Assembly: GCA_019637685.1 (NCBI GenBank)
Contig: JAHBVF010000001.1
Location: forward strand, 62,001 to 126,000
Reading direction: 5' to 3'
DNA length: 64,000 bases
Origin: Caldilineaceae bacterium
GTDB taxonomy: Bacteria > Chloroflexota > Anaerolineae > Caldilineales > Caldilineaceae
The notes below the pieces were generated by a model. The model had not been told where the DNA came from and did no database searches. It saw nothing but the letters and a program-made list of their open reading frames with translations. Below, one piece after another: positions 8,111 through 16,946 of the stretch. Positions within the stretch are counted from its first letter, which is position 1, and every line of letters begins with the position of its first letter. Made by a program: the position numbers and the translations under genes.

Positions 8111-9010
8111 ATGACAACAGTGACCCATCCGCCTCCACAAAACCCGCCTGCTGCTCCTTCAGACCGTAAATGGATTGGTAGGATTGGTATCTATCTGCTT
8201 ACTATCGCCCTTTCTGTGATGTTCCTCTTTCCTTTCTTCTGGACTGTGAGCACCTCTCTGAAAACGGCTGTTGAGCTGATTAAGTACCCGCCCACTCTTT
8301 TGCCAGAACAACTGATGTGGGAAAATTACACCCGTATCTGGAATGTGGGGATGGGCATCAGCTTCGCCCAGTTCTTCTACAACAGTGCGCTCGTCACAGG
8401 GCTGGCTCTGATCGGTCAAGTCCTGACCGCGTTTCTGGTAGCCTATGGTTTCGCCCGCTTTCGCTTTCCGGGACGCAATTTTCTCTTCGCCCTGCTTCTA
8501 AGCACGATGATTCTACCACCCCATGTGACGATCATCCCGCTCTTTGTGCTTTTTCGCCAGTTCCATTGGATCGACACTTTCTTGCCGCTGATTGTGCCCA
8601 GTTTCTTCGGTGGCGGTGCCTTTACCATCTTTTTGATCCGCCAGTTTATTATGACCCTACCTCGGGAACTGGACGAAGCCGCGCTGATCGACGGGGCCAG
8701 CCGCATCAGTATTTTATGGCGCATCATCCTGCCCAATGCCGGTCCGGTGCTGGCGACAGCGGCCATCTTTGGCTTCATCGGCCATTGGAATCAATTTCTC
8801 GAACCCCTCATTTTTCTCAACAGCGCCCGCAAATATACTGTGCCTCTTGGCCTCTGGTTTCTGCGTCAACAGGAGGGTGTGGCCGGTCTGCCCGAGGACA
8901 ATCTGCTGATGGCGGCGTCGGTATTGGCAACACTCCCCATTGTGATTGTCTTCTTCGTAGCCCAGAAATACTTTGTGCAGGGCATCGCTATGAGCGGGTT
9001 AAAGGCATAA
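8111..9010 (+). CDS. Sugar ABC transporter permease 2 (MalG/UgpE-like)
   Basis: A 299-residue partner permease. A cytoplasmic Pro-rich N terminus is followed by six predicted membrane spans and an EAA loop (LDEAALIDGASRISILWRIILP). It ends with the common MalG-type tail, QKYFVQGIAMSGLKA. TAGGAG precedes the start codon at a good distance. It follows permease 1 almost directly and is followed by the mannonate dehydratase gene, forming a four-gene uptake and catabolism cluster. Confidence 0.92.
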   Translation: MTTVTHPPPQNPPAAPSDRKWIGRIGIYLLTIALSVMFLFPFFWTVSTSLKTAVELIKYPPTLLPEQLMWENYTRIWNVGMGISFAQFFYNSALVTGLALIGQVLTAFLVAYGFARFRFPGRNFLFALLLSTMILPPHVTIIPLFVLFRQFHWIDTFLPLIVPSFFGGGAFTIFLIRQFIMTLPRELDEAALIDGASRISILWRIILPNAGPVLATAAIFGFIGHWNQFLEPLIFLNSARKYTVPLGLWFLRQQEGVAGLPEDNLLMAASVLATLPIVIVFFVAQKYFVQGIAMSGLKA

Positions 9011-9143
9011 CTCCACTGCAAAAAACCATTTGAACCAAAAAAAGCGTGAAGGAATCCAAGAGAAGCATCAAGGTTTATCAATGGCTGGGAAACCTTTTTA
9101 CAGGAGAGCCAAGGATAACACTACCATACGAAAAGAGAGAAGA

Positions 9144-10124
9144 ATGCTCATCCAGGATCAGGTAAACTGGGCCAACTTTAACGACGAACTGCTCACTTTC
9201 TATCAGGCCATCGGCGTGGACACCATCCATCTGGACGTGCGCGGCGGGGTGAGTAAGACCGATCAGACGCTGGGGATGGATCTGCGGGCTGGCAAAGATT
9301 GCACGGATCAGCTCGCTCGGGCGCGGGAGCGGGTGGAAGCCCACGGCATGAAATTGAACAACATTTTCATGTCCTGCTGGCCGGAGATTCCTCTGGGCCA
9401 GCAGGAGGCTGACGAGCGCATCGACGCCTGGTGCAAGATGCTGGAGTCATTGGGCCGGGCGGGGATTCCCTATCTGGGCTGGAATTTCAAGCCGATGGGC
9501 AACTTTCGCACCACAGCGGATGTGGGGCGGGGCGGGGTGCGGTACAGCACCTTCGACTACGCCGAATTTATGCAGAAACGCCCGCCCCTCCACGAACCCG
9601 CGGTCAGCGAGGCGGAAATGATGGAGCGGATGGAGCGTTTCCTGCACGCGGTCATCCCCGTGGCGGAGAAAGCAGGTGTGCGCATGGCCCTGCACCCGGA
9701 CGATCCACCTGTGCCAGAGCCGTTGGGTGGTGTAGCCCAAATCTGCTCCACACCCGCCCAATTTCGTCACCACTTCCAGGTGGTGGACAGCCCCAACAAC
9801 CGGATGCTCTTTTGTCAAGGCTGTATGACCGAGGCCCTGGGCGTGGGGGTCTACGATTTCATTGCGGAGATGGCCGCGGCGGATAAAATTGGCTGGGTTC
9901 ACTTCCGCAATGTGAAGGGCCAATTGCCCCGCTTCACCGAAGTTTTTATGGATGAGGGCGATATTGATATGCGCCGGGCCATGGAGATTTACCGGGACAA
10001 CGGCTTCAACGGGCCATTTATGATGGATCACACGCCGAAATTTCCCCTGGAACATTCGGACCTGTTGGGCAAAGCCTATGCCAACGGCTACATCCGGGCG
10101 CTGATCCAGACTGTGTACGGGTAG
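9144..10124 (+). CDS. uxuA: D-mannonate dehydratase
   Basis: UxuA converts D-mannonate to 2-keto-3-deoxy-D-gluconate in glucuronate breakdown. The 326-residue product is a TIM-barrel protein with UxuA landmarks: LHPDDPP, FCQGCMTE, HFRNVKG and MMDHTP, which contribute metal and substrate contacts. I start at ATG 9144 after GAGAGAAGA; the open frame runs 38 codons further upstream but that part is low-complexity and Lys-rich. Linked to the ABC transporter genes, it implies import of a uronate or uronate-containing sugar. The partner enzymes UxuB, KdgK and KdgA are not in the window. Confidence 0.88.
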   Translation: MLIQDQVNWANFNDELLTFYQAIGVDTIHLDVRGGVSKTDQTLGMDLRAGKDCTDQLARARERVEAHGMKLNNIFMSCWPEIPLGQQEADERIDAWCKMLESLGRAGIPYLGWNFKPMGNFRTTADVGRGGVRYSTFDYAEFMQKRPPLHEPAVSEAEMMERMERFLHAVIPVAEKAGVRMALHPDDPPVPEPLGGVAQICSTPAQFRHHFQVVDSPNNRMLFCQGCMTEALGVGVYDFIAEMAAADKIGWVHFRNVKGQLPRFTEVFMDEGDIDMRRAMEIYRDNGFNGPFMMDHTPKFPLEHSDLLGKAYANGYIRALIQTVYG

Positions 10125-10161
10125 CAGATTTTCACAGATTGAATCCGTCCCCATCCGTGCT

Positions 10162-10731
10162 CTATCCTTCTTCACCCAATCTCTCTGGCGCACCGATGTG
10201 CTTCAGTTCATCGGCCAGATGCAGGCGCAAAAGCTCCATACGCCAGATGGGCAGAATGAGATTCAGATTCAGAATACGGCCATTGAGTTTGGCGATCTGA
10301 TCTGCCCAGGAAGCGATCTGATCCGTCCAGCGCCGGACCAGACGTTCGCGATCAGCCGTTGGCGTGGCCCAGTCCTCCCGCATCCATTCCCAGCGCTGGG
10401 ACATCTCCGCCCGCAGCGTCTCGATATCTTCCAGCAATTTCTTGCGATCCCCAATCCACGGCGGTGTGACATCGTTATTCTGGAGAATTTTGTTTGCCAT
10501 CGCCATTTCGGGCGGTTCGTTGGGGTTTTCATTCAGCTTCAGCGGCTTGCCCTTGCCGGACAGGTTGTCAAACGCGCCTTCGCGCATGGCGTCTTCAATA
10601 CGCTGGGAAATGAAATCCTGCCATTCATCCGCGCCCCGGGGGTGGCGGGCTGTGGAAGGGGGAATTTCGGCAGATAGTTGACGCTCGGCACGGAGTTGGC
10701 TGGGGCTGAGGGGTTTTGGCTTTTCGCTCAT
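10162..10731 (-). CDS. DUF1992 (DnaJC28-type conserved domain) protein
   Basis: A 189-residue soluble protein. Residues 35-105 hold the DUF1992 pattern (DEWQDFISQRIEDAMREGAFDN, then SGKGKPL and NP), found in bacteria and in human DNAJC28. The C-terminal half is charged and helical. There is no J domain here, so chaperone function is not implied. It ends convergently with uxuA, 37 bases apart. The cellular role is unknown. Confidence 0.8.
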   Translation of the reverse strand: MSEKPKPLSPSQLRAERQLSAEIPPSTARHPRGADEWQDFISQRIEDAMREGAFDNLSGKGKPLKLNENPNEPPEMAMANKILQNNDVTPPWIGDRKKLLEDIETLRAEMSQRWEWMREDWATPTADRERLVRRWTDQIASWADQIAKLNGRILNLNLILPIWRMELLRLHLADELKHIGAPERLGEEG

Positions 10732-10874
10732 CGAAAGATTCCTCCTGTCTGGAAGCTCTGTCTATAAGTTTGCCCGACGCCCGCGCAGATGCCACGGCAC
10801 GCCCTTTGACGAAAAATGTATCACTGATGCAGCCGATCTGGAAAATTGCCCTACCCGTGTGATAGACTAACCCA

Positions 10875-11870
10875 ATGTTGCAACGAATCGCTGGCATTTT
10901 CTGGAACCGAAACGAAGGCCGACTGCGCGCCGGCTGGCGGTTGCTTCTCTTTGCGCTGATTCTGGCTGTGGTGACCCCGTTTGTCCAGATACTATTGGGG
11001 TGGGCAACCGAAGCCCTGCTGGACGCATTGCCCAGCGCGTTGGCGCTGGAGATCAGCCGGGCCGTGGACGGACTGAGTGTGGTTCTTTCCATCACCGGCG
11101 GGGTGGCTGTGGCCGGCCGTCTGGTCGATCGGCGCGGATTTGTGGATTTCGGCTTTCATCTGCGCCGGGAGTGGTGGACTGACTTCGGCTTTGGTCTGGC
11201 TTTGGGCGGGCTGCTGATGGCGGGCATTTTTGCCGCGGAATGGGTGCTGGGGTGGGTCACAGTCACGGACATCTGGCATTCGCCGGGTGGTCTTTCTTTT
11301 CCCGTCGCAATTCTTACGCCGTTGTTCGCTTTTCTCTTTGTCGGCTACTACGAAGAACTGCTGGTGCGGGGCTACCTGCTGCGCAATCTGGCCGAGGGGC
11401 TGGGCTTTGGTCCAATCGCATCCCGCTGGGCGCTGGTGCTGGCCTGGCTTCTCACCTCTGCGCTTTTTGGCTTTCTTCACGCGGGCAATCCCAACGCCAC
11501 GTTTGTCAGTTCTTTCAATATCGGGCTGGCCGGCCTCTTTCTGGGGTTGGGCATTTTGCTCACCGGCGAACTGGCAATCCCTATAGGGTTGCACATCACC
11601 TGGAACTTTTTTCAAGGCAATATCTTTGGCTTTCCGGTCAGCGGCACACGGGTGGGCGATGCCACACTCTTGGCGATTCGCCAGGGCGGGCCAGCCCAAT
11701 GGACCGGTGGCGCGTTCGGGCCAGAGGCGGGCCTGATCGGCTTGCTCGCTATTGGGCTGGGAAGTGTGTTGACTCTTCTGTGGGTGCGCTGGCGAACGGG
11801 ACAGCTACGGCTGCATACGCGCTTCGCCGAATATCGCCCCCGGAAAGAGCCAACTGACCCGATACACTGA
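10875..11870 (+). CDS. CPBP-family intramembrane metalloprotease (CAAX/Abi type)
   Basis: A 331-residue polytopic membrane protein. The three CPBP motifs are present: Glu160-Glu161 with Arg165 (YYEELLVRG), His202 (FGFLHAGN) and His240/Asn244 (GLHITWNFF). These build the metal-activated active site in the membrane. Family members process prenylated or hydrophobic peptides, mature bacteriocins or contribute to immunity; the substrate here is unknown. It stands alone, diverging from the DUF1992 gene. Confidence 0.85.
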   Translation: MLQRIAGIFWNRNEGRLRAGWRLLLFALILAVVTPFVQILLGWATEALLDALPSALALEISRAVDGLSVVLSITGGVAVAGRLVDRRGFVDFGFHLRREWWTDFGFGLALGGLLMAGIFAAEWVLGWVTVTDIWHSPGGLSFPVAILTPLFAFLFVGYYEELLVRGYLLRNLAEGLGFGPIASRWALVLAWLLTSALFGFLHAGNPNATFVSSFNIGLAGLFLGLGILLTGELAIPIGLHITWNFFQGNIFGFPVSGTRVGDATLLAIRQGGPAQWTGGAFGPEAGLIGLLAIGLGSVLTLLWVRWRTGQLRLHTRFAEYRPRKEPTDPIH

Positions 11871-12234
11871 CCTGAAAATAGTCCTTGTAACGCAAGCTGT
11901 CAGCTTGCGCTACCTCTCATTTTCATTGCTGGTTGTGCCCGAAACGGGCATGGACACTGGCTTGAAAATAGCCACGGATAAACGCGGATGAACACAGATC
12001 CAGTCTGTGAAAATCTGTGTTATCTGTGGATGATTTTCATTGTTATCGGTATCAGCCGGTTGTGTCGTGCAACTTGTAAATAGCCACGGATAGACGCTGA
12101 AAACACGGATTGAATCTGCGTTTCTTCGCGTAAATCTGCGTCCCTATTTTCATCGAACATTGTGCCCCACCGGGCATGGACACGAATCTGTTCCAAATCT
12201 TCGCCAATTCCCCTTCTTCCGGAGAATAATTTTT
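11871..12234. repeat. Intergenic block of palindromic repeats before argH
   Basis: No gene is seen here. The block holds a hairpin at 11887-11913, then two related elements of about 110 bases with the words CCACGGAT and AATCTGTG. The pair AACACAGAT (11991-11999)/ATCTGTGTT (12013-12021) marks the first element, and the second runs from about 12083. GGGCATGGACAC occurs on both sides (near 11946 and 12173), as if the block had been duplicated or inserted. Confidence 0.65.
11887..11913. repeat. Hairpin, GTArrGC-CTG-T-CAG type, copy 1
   Basis: GTAACGCAAGCTG and CAGCTTGCGCTAC pair around a single T with one mismatch. A related hairpin with the same design lies at 36297-36323. Confidence 0.75.
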
Positions 12235-13620
12235 ATGTCAACCAAACTGTGGGGCGGTCGTTTTACCGGCGCCAATGATCCGCTGATGGAAGCGTTCAAT
12301 GCCTCCATTTCCTTTGACAAACGCATGTGGCGGGCTGACATCACCGGCAGCCAGGCCTATGCCCGCGCTCTGGCCCACTCTGGGATCATCACCGGCGATG
12401 AGGCCGAGACACTGGTGGCCGGGCTGGAGCAGGTGGCCGACGAGTGGGCCGCGGGGCGCTTCGCGTTGCGTCCTGGCGATGAGGATATCCACACGGCCAA
12501 CGAACGGCGGTTGACTGAGTTGCTGGGCGATGTGGCGGGCAAACTCCACACCGGACGCAGCCGCAACGATCAGGTGGCGACGGATACCCGGCTTTGGCTG
12601 CTGGGCGAGATCGCCCACATGCGCACGCATTTGGCCGAGTTGATTCGCACAGCAATAGAGCGGGCTGCCGCCGAAATCGATCTGCTTATGCCTGGCTACA
12701 CCCATCTGCAACCGGCTCAGCCCACCCGCTGGAGCCACTGGATTCTCAGCCACGCCTGGGCCTGGCAGCGGGACGCGCAACGATTGGACGAATTGACCCA
12801 GCGGGTCAGCTCGTTGCCTCTGGGCAGCGGCGCGCTGGCGGGCAATCCCTTTGGCGTGGATCGGGACTTTCTGGCGCGGGAATTGGGCTTTGCTTCTGTC
12901 GCGCCCAACAGTCTGGACGCGGTGAGCGACCGGGACTTTGTGGCCGAGTTTCTCTTCTGGGCCAGCCTGACAATGCTCCACCTGAGCCGCTGGTCGGAGG
13001 ACCTGATTGTCTACAGCAGCCGGGAGTTTGGCTTTGTCGGGATAGCCGATGCCTACAGCACAGGCAGCAGCCTGATGCCCCAGAAGAAGAATCCGGATTC
13101 CCTGGAACTGCTGCGGGGCAAATCGGGCCGGGTGTTCGGGGAACTGAGCGGCTTTCTGATGACGATCAAAGGGCTGCCCAGTACCTTCAACAAAGATTTG
13201 CAGGAGGACAAAGAGCCGCTCTACGATGCAGTGGATACCCTGCGGGATTCTCTGCAAATTGCCGGGGGGGTGCTGGCGACGCTGACTGTCAACGTCGCGC
13301 GCATGGCCGCCTCGTTGGTTCCCGAAATGCTGGCGACGGATCTGGCCGAATATCTGGTGCGCAAGGGCATCCCTTTCCGCGAGACCCACCACGTGGCCGG
13401 CGCGGCCGTGCGTCTGGCCGAGGAGCAGGGCGTGTCCCTCTCCGCGCTCACCGCCGCAGATTTGCAGACGCTCCACCCGGCTTTTGGAGAGGACGTGGCC
13501 GATCTCTGGAGCTATGAACGCAGTGTGGAACAACGGGACGCGGCTGGTGGCAGCAGCCGCCGGGCGGTATTGGCCCAGATTGAGGCTTTGCGTAGCTGGC
13601 TGCGGGAATTTATGGAATAA
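12235..13620 (+). CDS. argH: Argininosuccinate lyase
   Basis: ArgH splits argininosuccinate into arginine and fumarate, the last step of arginine biosynthesis, as a cytoplasmic tetramer. The 461-residue product has standard length, the N-terminal KLWGGRF motif and the fumarase/ASL signature GSSLMPQKKNP (residues 277-287) with the catalytic-loop serine. I start at ATG 12235, after CCGGAGAA; 25 further codons upstream lie in the repeat-bearing gap. No other arg gene is adjacent. Confidence 0.95.
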   Translation: MSTKLWGGRFTGANDPLMEAFNASISFDKRMWRADITGSQAYARALAHSGIITGDEAETLVAGLEQVADEWAAGRFALRPGDEDIHTANERRLTELLGDVAGKLHTGRSRNDQVATDTRLWLLGEIAHMRTHLAELIRTAIERAAAEIDLLMPGYTHLQPAQPTRWSHWILSHAWAWQRDAQRLDELTQRVSSLPLGSGALAGNPFGVDRDFLARELGFASVAPNSLDAVSDRDFVAEFLFWASLTMLHLSRWSEDLIVYSSREFGFVGIADAYSTGSSLMPQKKNPDSLELLRGKSGRVFGELSGFLMTIKGLPSTFNKDLQEDKEPLYDAVDTLRDSLQIAGGVLATLTVNVARMAASLVPEMLATDLAEYLVRKGIPFRETHHVAGAAVRLAEEQGVSLSALTAADLQTLHPAFGEDVADLWSYERSVEQRDAAGGSSRRAVLAQIEALRSWLREFME

Positions 13621-13676
13621 CGGGCCTTTCGGCTGTTTGCGCCATTTGCCATCTCCGGTTTATGATGCAGGCTGTA

Positions 13677-13693
13677 GCCTAAACAGTTTAGGC
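13677..13693. repeat. Small hairpin between argH and rph
   Basis: GCCTAAA and TTTAGGC pair around CAG. There is no T run, so it is not a clear terminator. It lies in the 130-base gap upstream of rph. Confidence 0.5.
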
Positions 13694-13752
13694 ACCTTAA
13701 TATCCGGCATGTATTCACCTGTCGGTAAACCGGTGCAGAAAGGATCCCCCGA

Positions 13753-14499
13753 TTGAGCACACGAATGAGACGCGCCGTGGACCAACTGCGCCCCTGCCAC
13801 TTTGAGCTTGACTACCTCATCCACCCCGCCGGATCGGTCCTCATCTGCATGGGCCAGACAAAAGTGCTGTGTACGGCCACAATCGAAGAGAGTGTACCCC
13901 GCTGGCTGCACAAATCGTCCGCGCGACACGGCTGGGTTACAGCCGAATATGCCATGCTGCCCGGCAGCACAAACACACGCACCCAGCGGGAAGGGATGCG
14001 TCCCAAAGGGCGCACCCAAGAGATAACCCGGCTGATTGGGCGCTGTTTGCGCTCGGCAGTTGATCTGGAGAAGCTGGGCCAACGCCAGATTATTGTGGAT
14101 TGCGATGTGTTGCAGGCCGATGGGGGCACGCGCACAGCCTCTGTCACCGGTGGCTTTGTGGCCCTGGCTCTGGCCGTCCAAAAACTTCAGAAAAAGGCTT
14201 CTGTCCCCGAAGGGGTGCTCAAGCGGGCTGTGGCCGCGGTGAGCGTGGGTCTGGTGGATGGCAAGGCTGTGTTGGACCTGGACTATGCCCTGGACAGCAA
14301 CGCGGACGTGGATTTCAACGTGGCTATGACCAATAGCGGGGAATTTATCGAGATGCAGGGAACCGCGGAAGGCGCGCCCTTCAGCCGGGGCGCGCTCAAT
14401 GCAATGCTGCTTCTGGCTGAGATGGGCATTCAGGAACTCTTTGCCCGTCAGCAGGAGGCGCTTCTTTCTCACGACATCAAATGGCCAGGAGTTGAATAA
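13753..14499 (+). CDS. rph: Ribonuclease PH
   Basis: RNase PH trims tRNA 3' ends by phosphorolysis, as a hexamer. The 248-residue product shows the family blocks: DQLRP at the start, GQTKVLCTATIEE, GWVTAEYAMLPGSTNTR, QRQIIVDCDVLQADGGTRTASVTGG with catalytic acidic residues, and DLDYALDSNADVDFNVAMT. The start is TTG at 13753, eight bases after AAAGGA; an ATG four codons later is possible but badly spaced. An extra RR precedes the usual N terminus. Confidence 0.93.
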   Translation: MSTRMRRAVDQLRPCHFELDYLIHPAGSVLICMGQTKVLCTATIEESVPRWLHKSSARHGWVTAEYAMLPGSTNTRTQREGMRPKGRTQEITRLIGRCLRSAVDLEKLGQRQIIVDCDVLQADGGTRTASVTGGFVALALAVQKLQKKASVPEGVLKRAVAAVSVGLVDGKAVLDLDYALDSNADVDFNVAMTNSGEFIEMQGTAEGAPFSRGALNAMLLLAEMGIQELFARQQEALLSHDIKWPGVE

Positions 14500-14570
14500 C
14501 AGACTTTCAGTTTGGCAGATTTGTAATATAGCAGGCCCTATTGGGATTTCCAGCGGAGGAGGAGCGGCAC

Positions 14571-15596
14571 GTGAGCAAAAAGAAGCGAGTCACACTGCGC
14601 GATGTAGCGCGGCAGGCCGGTGTATCGCCGACTGCGGTCTCCTTTGCCTACAACGCTCCTCATCAGCTTAGCCAGGCCACCAGAGACCGCATTATTGATA
14701 CTGCCAACGATCTGGGCTATCAGCCACACCCTGTGGCGCGCACCCTGGCCACAGGGCGCACAAACACCATTGGTCTGGTCATGCCGACCGGTCTGGACTG
14801 GATTCTGCACGACCCGTTGTTCAGCCTGATATTGGGCGAAATCGGGACTGTCTGTGATGAAGAAATGATGCGTATTCTCATTGTTCCCGCCATAGGCGAA
14901 GTGTCGCCGGGGCTGCTGGCAACGATTGCCGCCGACGGATTTGTGCTCTTCAGCATTCACGGCAGCCACCCCCTGGCCAAAGCCGTGGAGCGCATCAACC
15001 GTCCGCTGGTAATGATCAACGGTGACGAAACGTTGCGAGCGCCCATGTTCAATGTGGACGATTTCAGCGGAGCCTATCAGGCGGCCCAGCACCTGCTGGA
15101 AAAGGGGCATCGACGCATTGCAGTGGGAACCATCGGCCCCCGGGAAGACGGAGTGATCATCCCGGCCTACGAGCGGCGGATGTTGGGCTATGAAGCGGCC
15201 GTACGCGATGCCGGATTGCCACCCGGCACTTTGCGCCCTGTCTTTATTCGGGGGCTGCTTTCCAAAGCAACGGAATCCTTTGAAAAGATTTGGTCGCTGG
15301 ACCCTCGACCGACGGCTGTGCTTTGTGTCAGCGATGTGCGCGCGCTAAGTGTGCTGAACGGCGCACGCAAAGCAGGCGTTTCGGTTCCCGGCGATCTGGC
15401 GGTGGTGGGTTTCGACAATCTGCCCGATTCTGCCGTGTCGACCCCGCCCTTGACGACCCTGAAACAGGACCTGTCGGGACGGATTCGACTGGCTTTGCGC
15501 ACGCTCTTTGCATTGATCGCGGACGAAAGCGGAGACGACGAACCACCGCCGCTCTATGTGGCATCTATGGAGTTGGAAGTGCGGGAGAGTACGTAA
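14571..15596 (+). CDS. LacI-family transcriptional regulator
   Basis: A 341-residue sugar-responsive repressor. Residues 6-28 form the helix-turn-helix (VTLRDVARQAGVSPTAVSFA), followed by the hinge with YQPHPVARTLATG, and then a periplasmic-binding-protein-like effector domain. The start is GTG at 14571, placed by an excellent AGGAGGAG site. It stands alone between rph and the convergent DUF58 gene, so the regulated operon is not obvious. The ABC-uxuA operon, whose promoter spacer holds a palindrome, is the nearest sugar operon but is 4.4 kb away. An inducer cannot be predicted. Confidence 0.92.
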   Translation: MSKKKRVTLRDVARQAGVSPTAVSFAYNAPHQLSQATRDRIIDTANDLGYQPHPVARTLATGRTNTIGLVMPTGLDWILHDPLFSLILGEIGTVCDEEMMRILIVPAIGEVSPGLLATIAADGFVLFSIHGSHPLAKAVERINRPLVMINGDETLRAPMFNVDDFSGAYQAAQHLLEKGHRRIAVGTIGPREDGVIIPAYERRMLGYEAAVRDAGLPPGTLRPVFIRGLLSKATESFEKIWSLDPRPTAVLCVSDVRALSVLNGARKAGVSVPGDLAVVGFDNLPDSAVSTPPLTTLKQDLSGRIRLALRTLFALIADESGDDEPPPLYVASMELEVREST

Positions 15597-15644
15597 AAAA
15601 GGGGGTGGGTGAAGAAGGAGGCGGTTGAAGCACCCTGTATTCGC

Positions 15645-16946
15645 CTACCAGCGGCGGAATTCCCAGCCTTTGGTCTGGCTCAGCGCTGCTTCAATCGACT
15701 GTCCCCGTTTGACCTGATAGGTGGGCACGGCGCTAATCTGCAACTCGTGCATCAGTGGCTCGAAGGGGCGTCGCCCCCCAAAGCTGGACGCATCCAGCAC
15801 AACGGCAATGCTGTTGACTCCCCGCCGCCGCAGTTCCCGCAAGGCTCGTGCCCAGCCTGGCCGGGGATCGGGGCTGATGGCAATCACAATATCGTTGCGA
15901 TTGAGCCGCACACCGTCGGTCAACAGCAGCTCGTCAAAGGGCATACGCCCGGTGGCATTGGAAACGGCCAGAGACTCCAGTATTTTGCGCACCTGGCGCT
16001 GGCCCCGGTCGATCTGTAACACCCGCCGTTCCCCGTCGTTCCACATCATCCCCACGGCTCGATTGCGCAGGAGAAAATAGCGGGCTGTGCTGGCCGCCAC
16101 TGTCACGCCGTATTCGGTGGTGCTGGGGGGCAATTCCAGCGCGTCGATGCGTTTGCCTCCCCTGCGCAGACGGGTGAGAGAAAAGACGCCCTGGTCCGCG
16201 CGCGCCGGTTGCCAGTCCAAAGCTTCTTCTACTTCGTGAAAAAAATCCAGAAATATCCAAATATCCGCCGAGGGGTCCAGCTCGAACTCTTTGGTCATCA
16301 ACCGGCCTGTGCGCGCGGTGCTGAGCCAGTGGATGCGGCTGAAACTGTCCCCAGACGCATATTCCCGGATGCCAGAAACGTTTGTTGTCAGCATTGGGCT
16401 GCGGCGGCTGAGCGCGTCGCCCCCGGCCAGATCGGCAATGGGGGGCTGAAAGGTGTTCAATTCCACTGTGGCCGGGTAGACAATCAGATCGCTGGTGAGG
16501 GAGAGATTCTGGCCCACAGAAAAGAGACCCAGTGGATCGCCGCTGTGCAGACTCATGGAACCCAGCCGGAAATGGCCCCGCTGTTGGCAGAGGGTGCGCA
16601 CTTGCCAGCGCTGGCTGCTCTTGCCCTGCAGACTGCTCACCACGCGGCTCACTTCGTGGAAGGGCACAGTCGAGTAGTCGCGTAGCTCCAGCCAGAGTTT
16701 GGGCAGGCGGCCCCGGTTGCGAATTTCGAAGGTTTCCTCGAAAAACTGTCCCACCTGGCTGCGTCGGGCGCGGGTATAGCGGTTGATCTGGACAAAGCGG
16801 GTGCTGTTCCAGGCCCAGCCATAGCTCAGCGCCAGAATGCCTGTCAACAGATAGGCCAGATTATAGGCTAACTCCCGACCGCTGTTGAAAGCAAACAGCC
16901 AGGCAAAGACCAGGGCTGTCAGCAGAAAGATGAGTCGTGGGGACAT
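15645..16946 (-). CDS. DUF58 domain protein
   Basis: A 433-residue membrane-anchored protein. Two hydrophobic segments occupy residues 1-45 and the rest is soluble. The DUF58 core is seen at DSFSRIHWLSTARTGRLMTK, followed by IWIFLDFFHE, a vWA-like strand with an acidic residue. DUF58 proteins occur beside MoxR ATPases and are thought to act with them in complex maturation. The stop and start overlap the upstream moxR gene by one base, so the two are translated together. The usual transglutaminase partner is absent here. Confidence 0.88.
   Translation of the reverse strand: MSPRLIFLLTALVFAWLFAFNSGRELAYNLAYLLTGILALSYGWAWNSTRFVQINRYTRARRSQVGQFFEETFEIRNRGRLPKLWLELRDYSTVPFHEVSRVVSSLQGKSSQRWQVRTLCQQRGHFRLGSMSLHSGDPLGLFSVGQNLSLTSDLIVYPATVELNTFQPPIADLAGGDALSRRSPMLTTNVSGIREYASGDSFSRIHWLSTARTGRLMTKEFELDPSADIWIFLDFFHEVEEALDWQPARADQGVFSLTRLRRGGKRIDALELPPSTTEYGVTVAASTARYFLLRNRAVGMMWNDGERRVLQIDRGQRQVRKILESLAVSNATGRMPFDELLLTDGVRLNRNDIVIAISPDPRPGWARALRELRRRGVNSIAVVLDASSFGGRRPFEPLMHELQISAVPTYQVKRGQSIEAALSQTKGWEFRRW

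Noticed and set aside
11871..12234. CRISPR array
   Set aside because: The repeats here are palindromic words with no regular spacing or spacer units; no cas gene is near.
14571..15596. LacI protein as regulator of the ABC-uxuA operon
   Set aside because: It is 4.4 kb away with unrelated genes between, and the promoter palindrome lacks the central CG typical of LacI operators; not supported beyond both being sugar-related.
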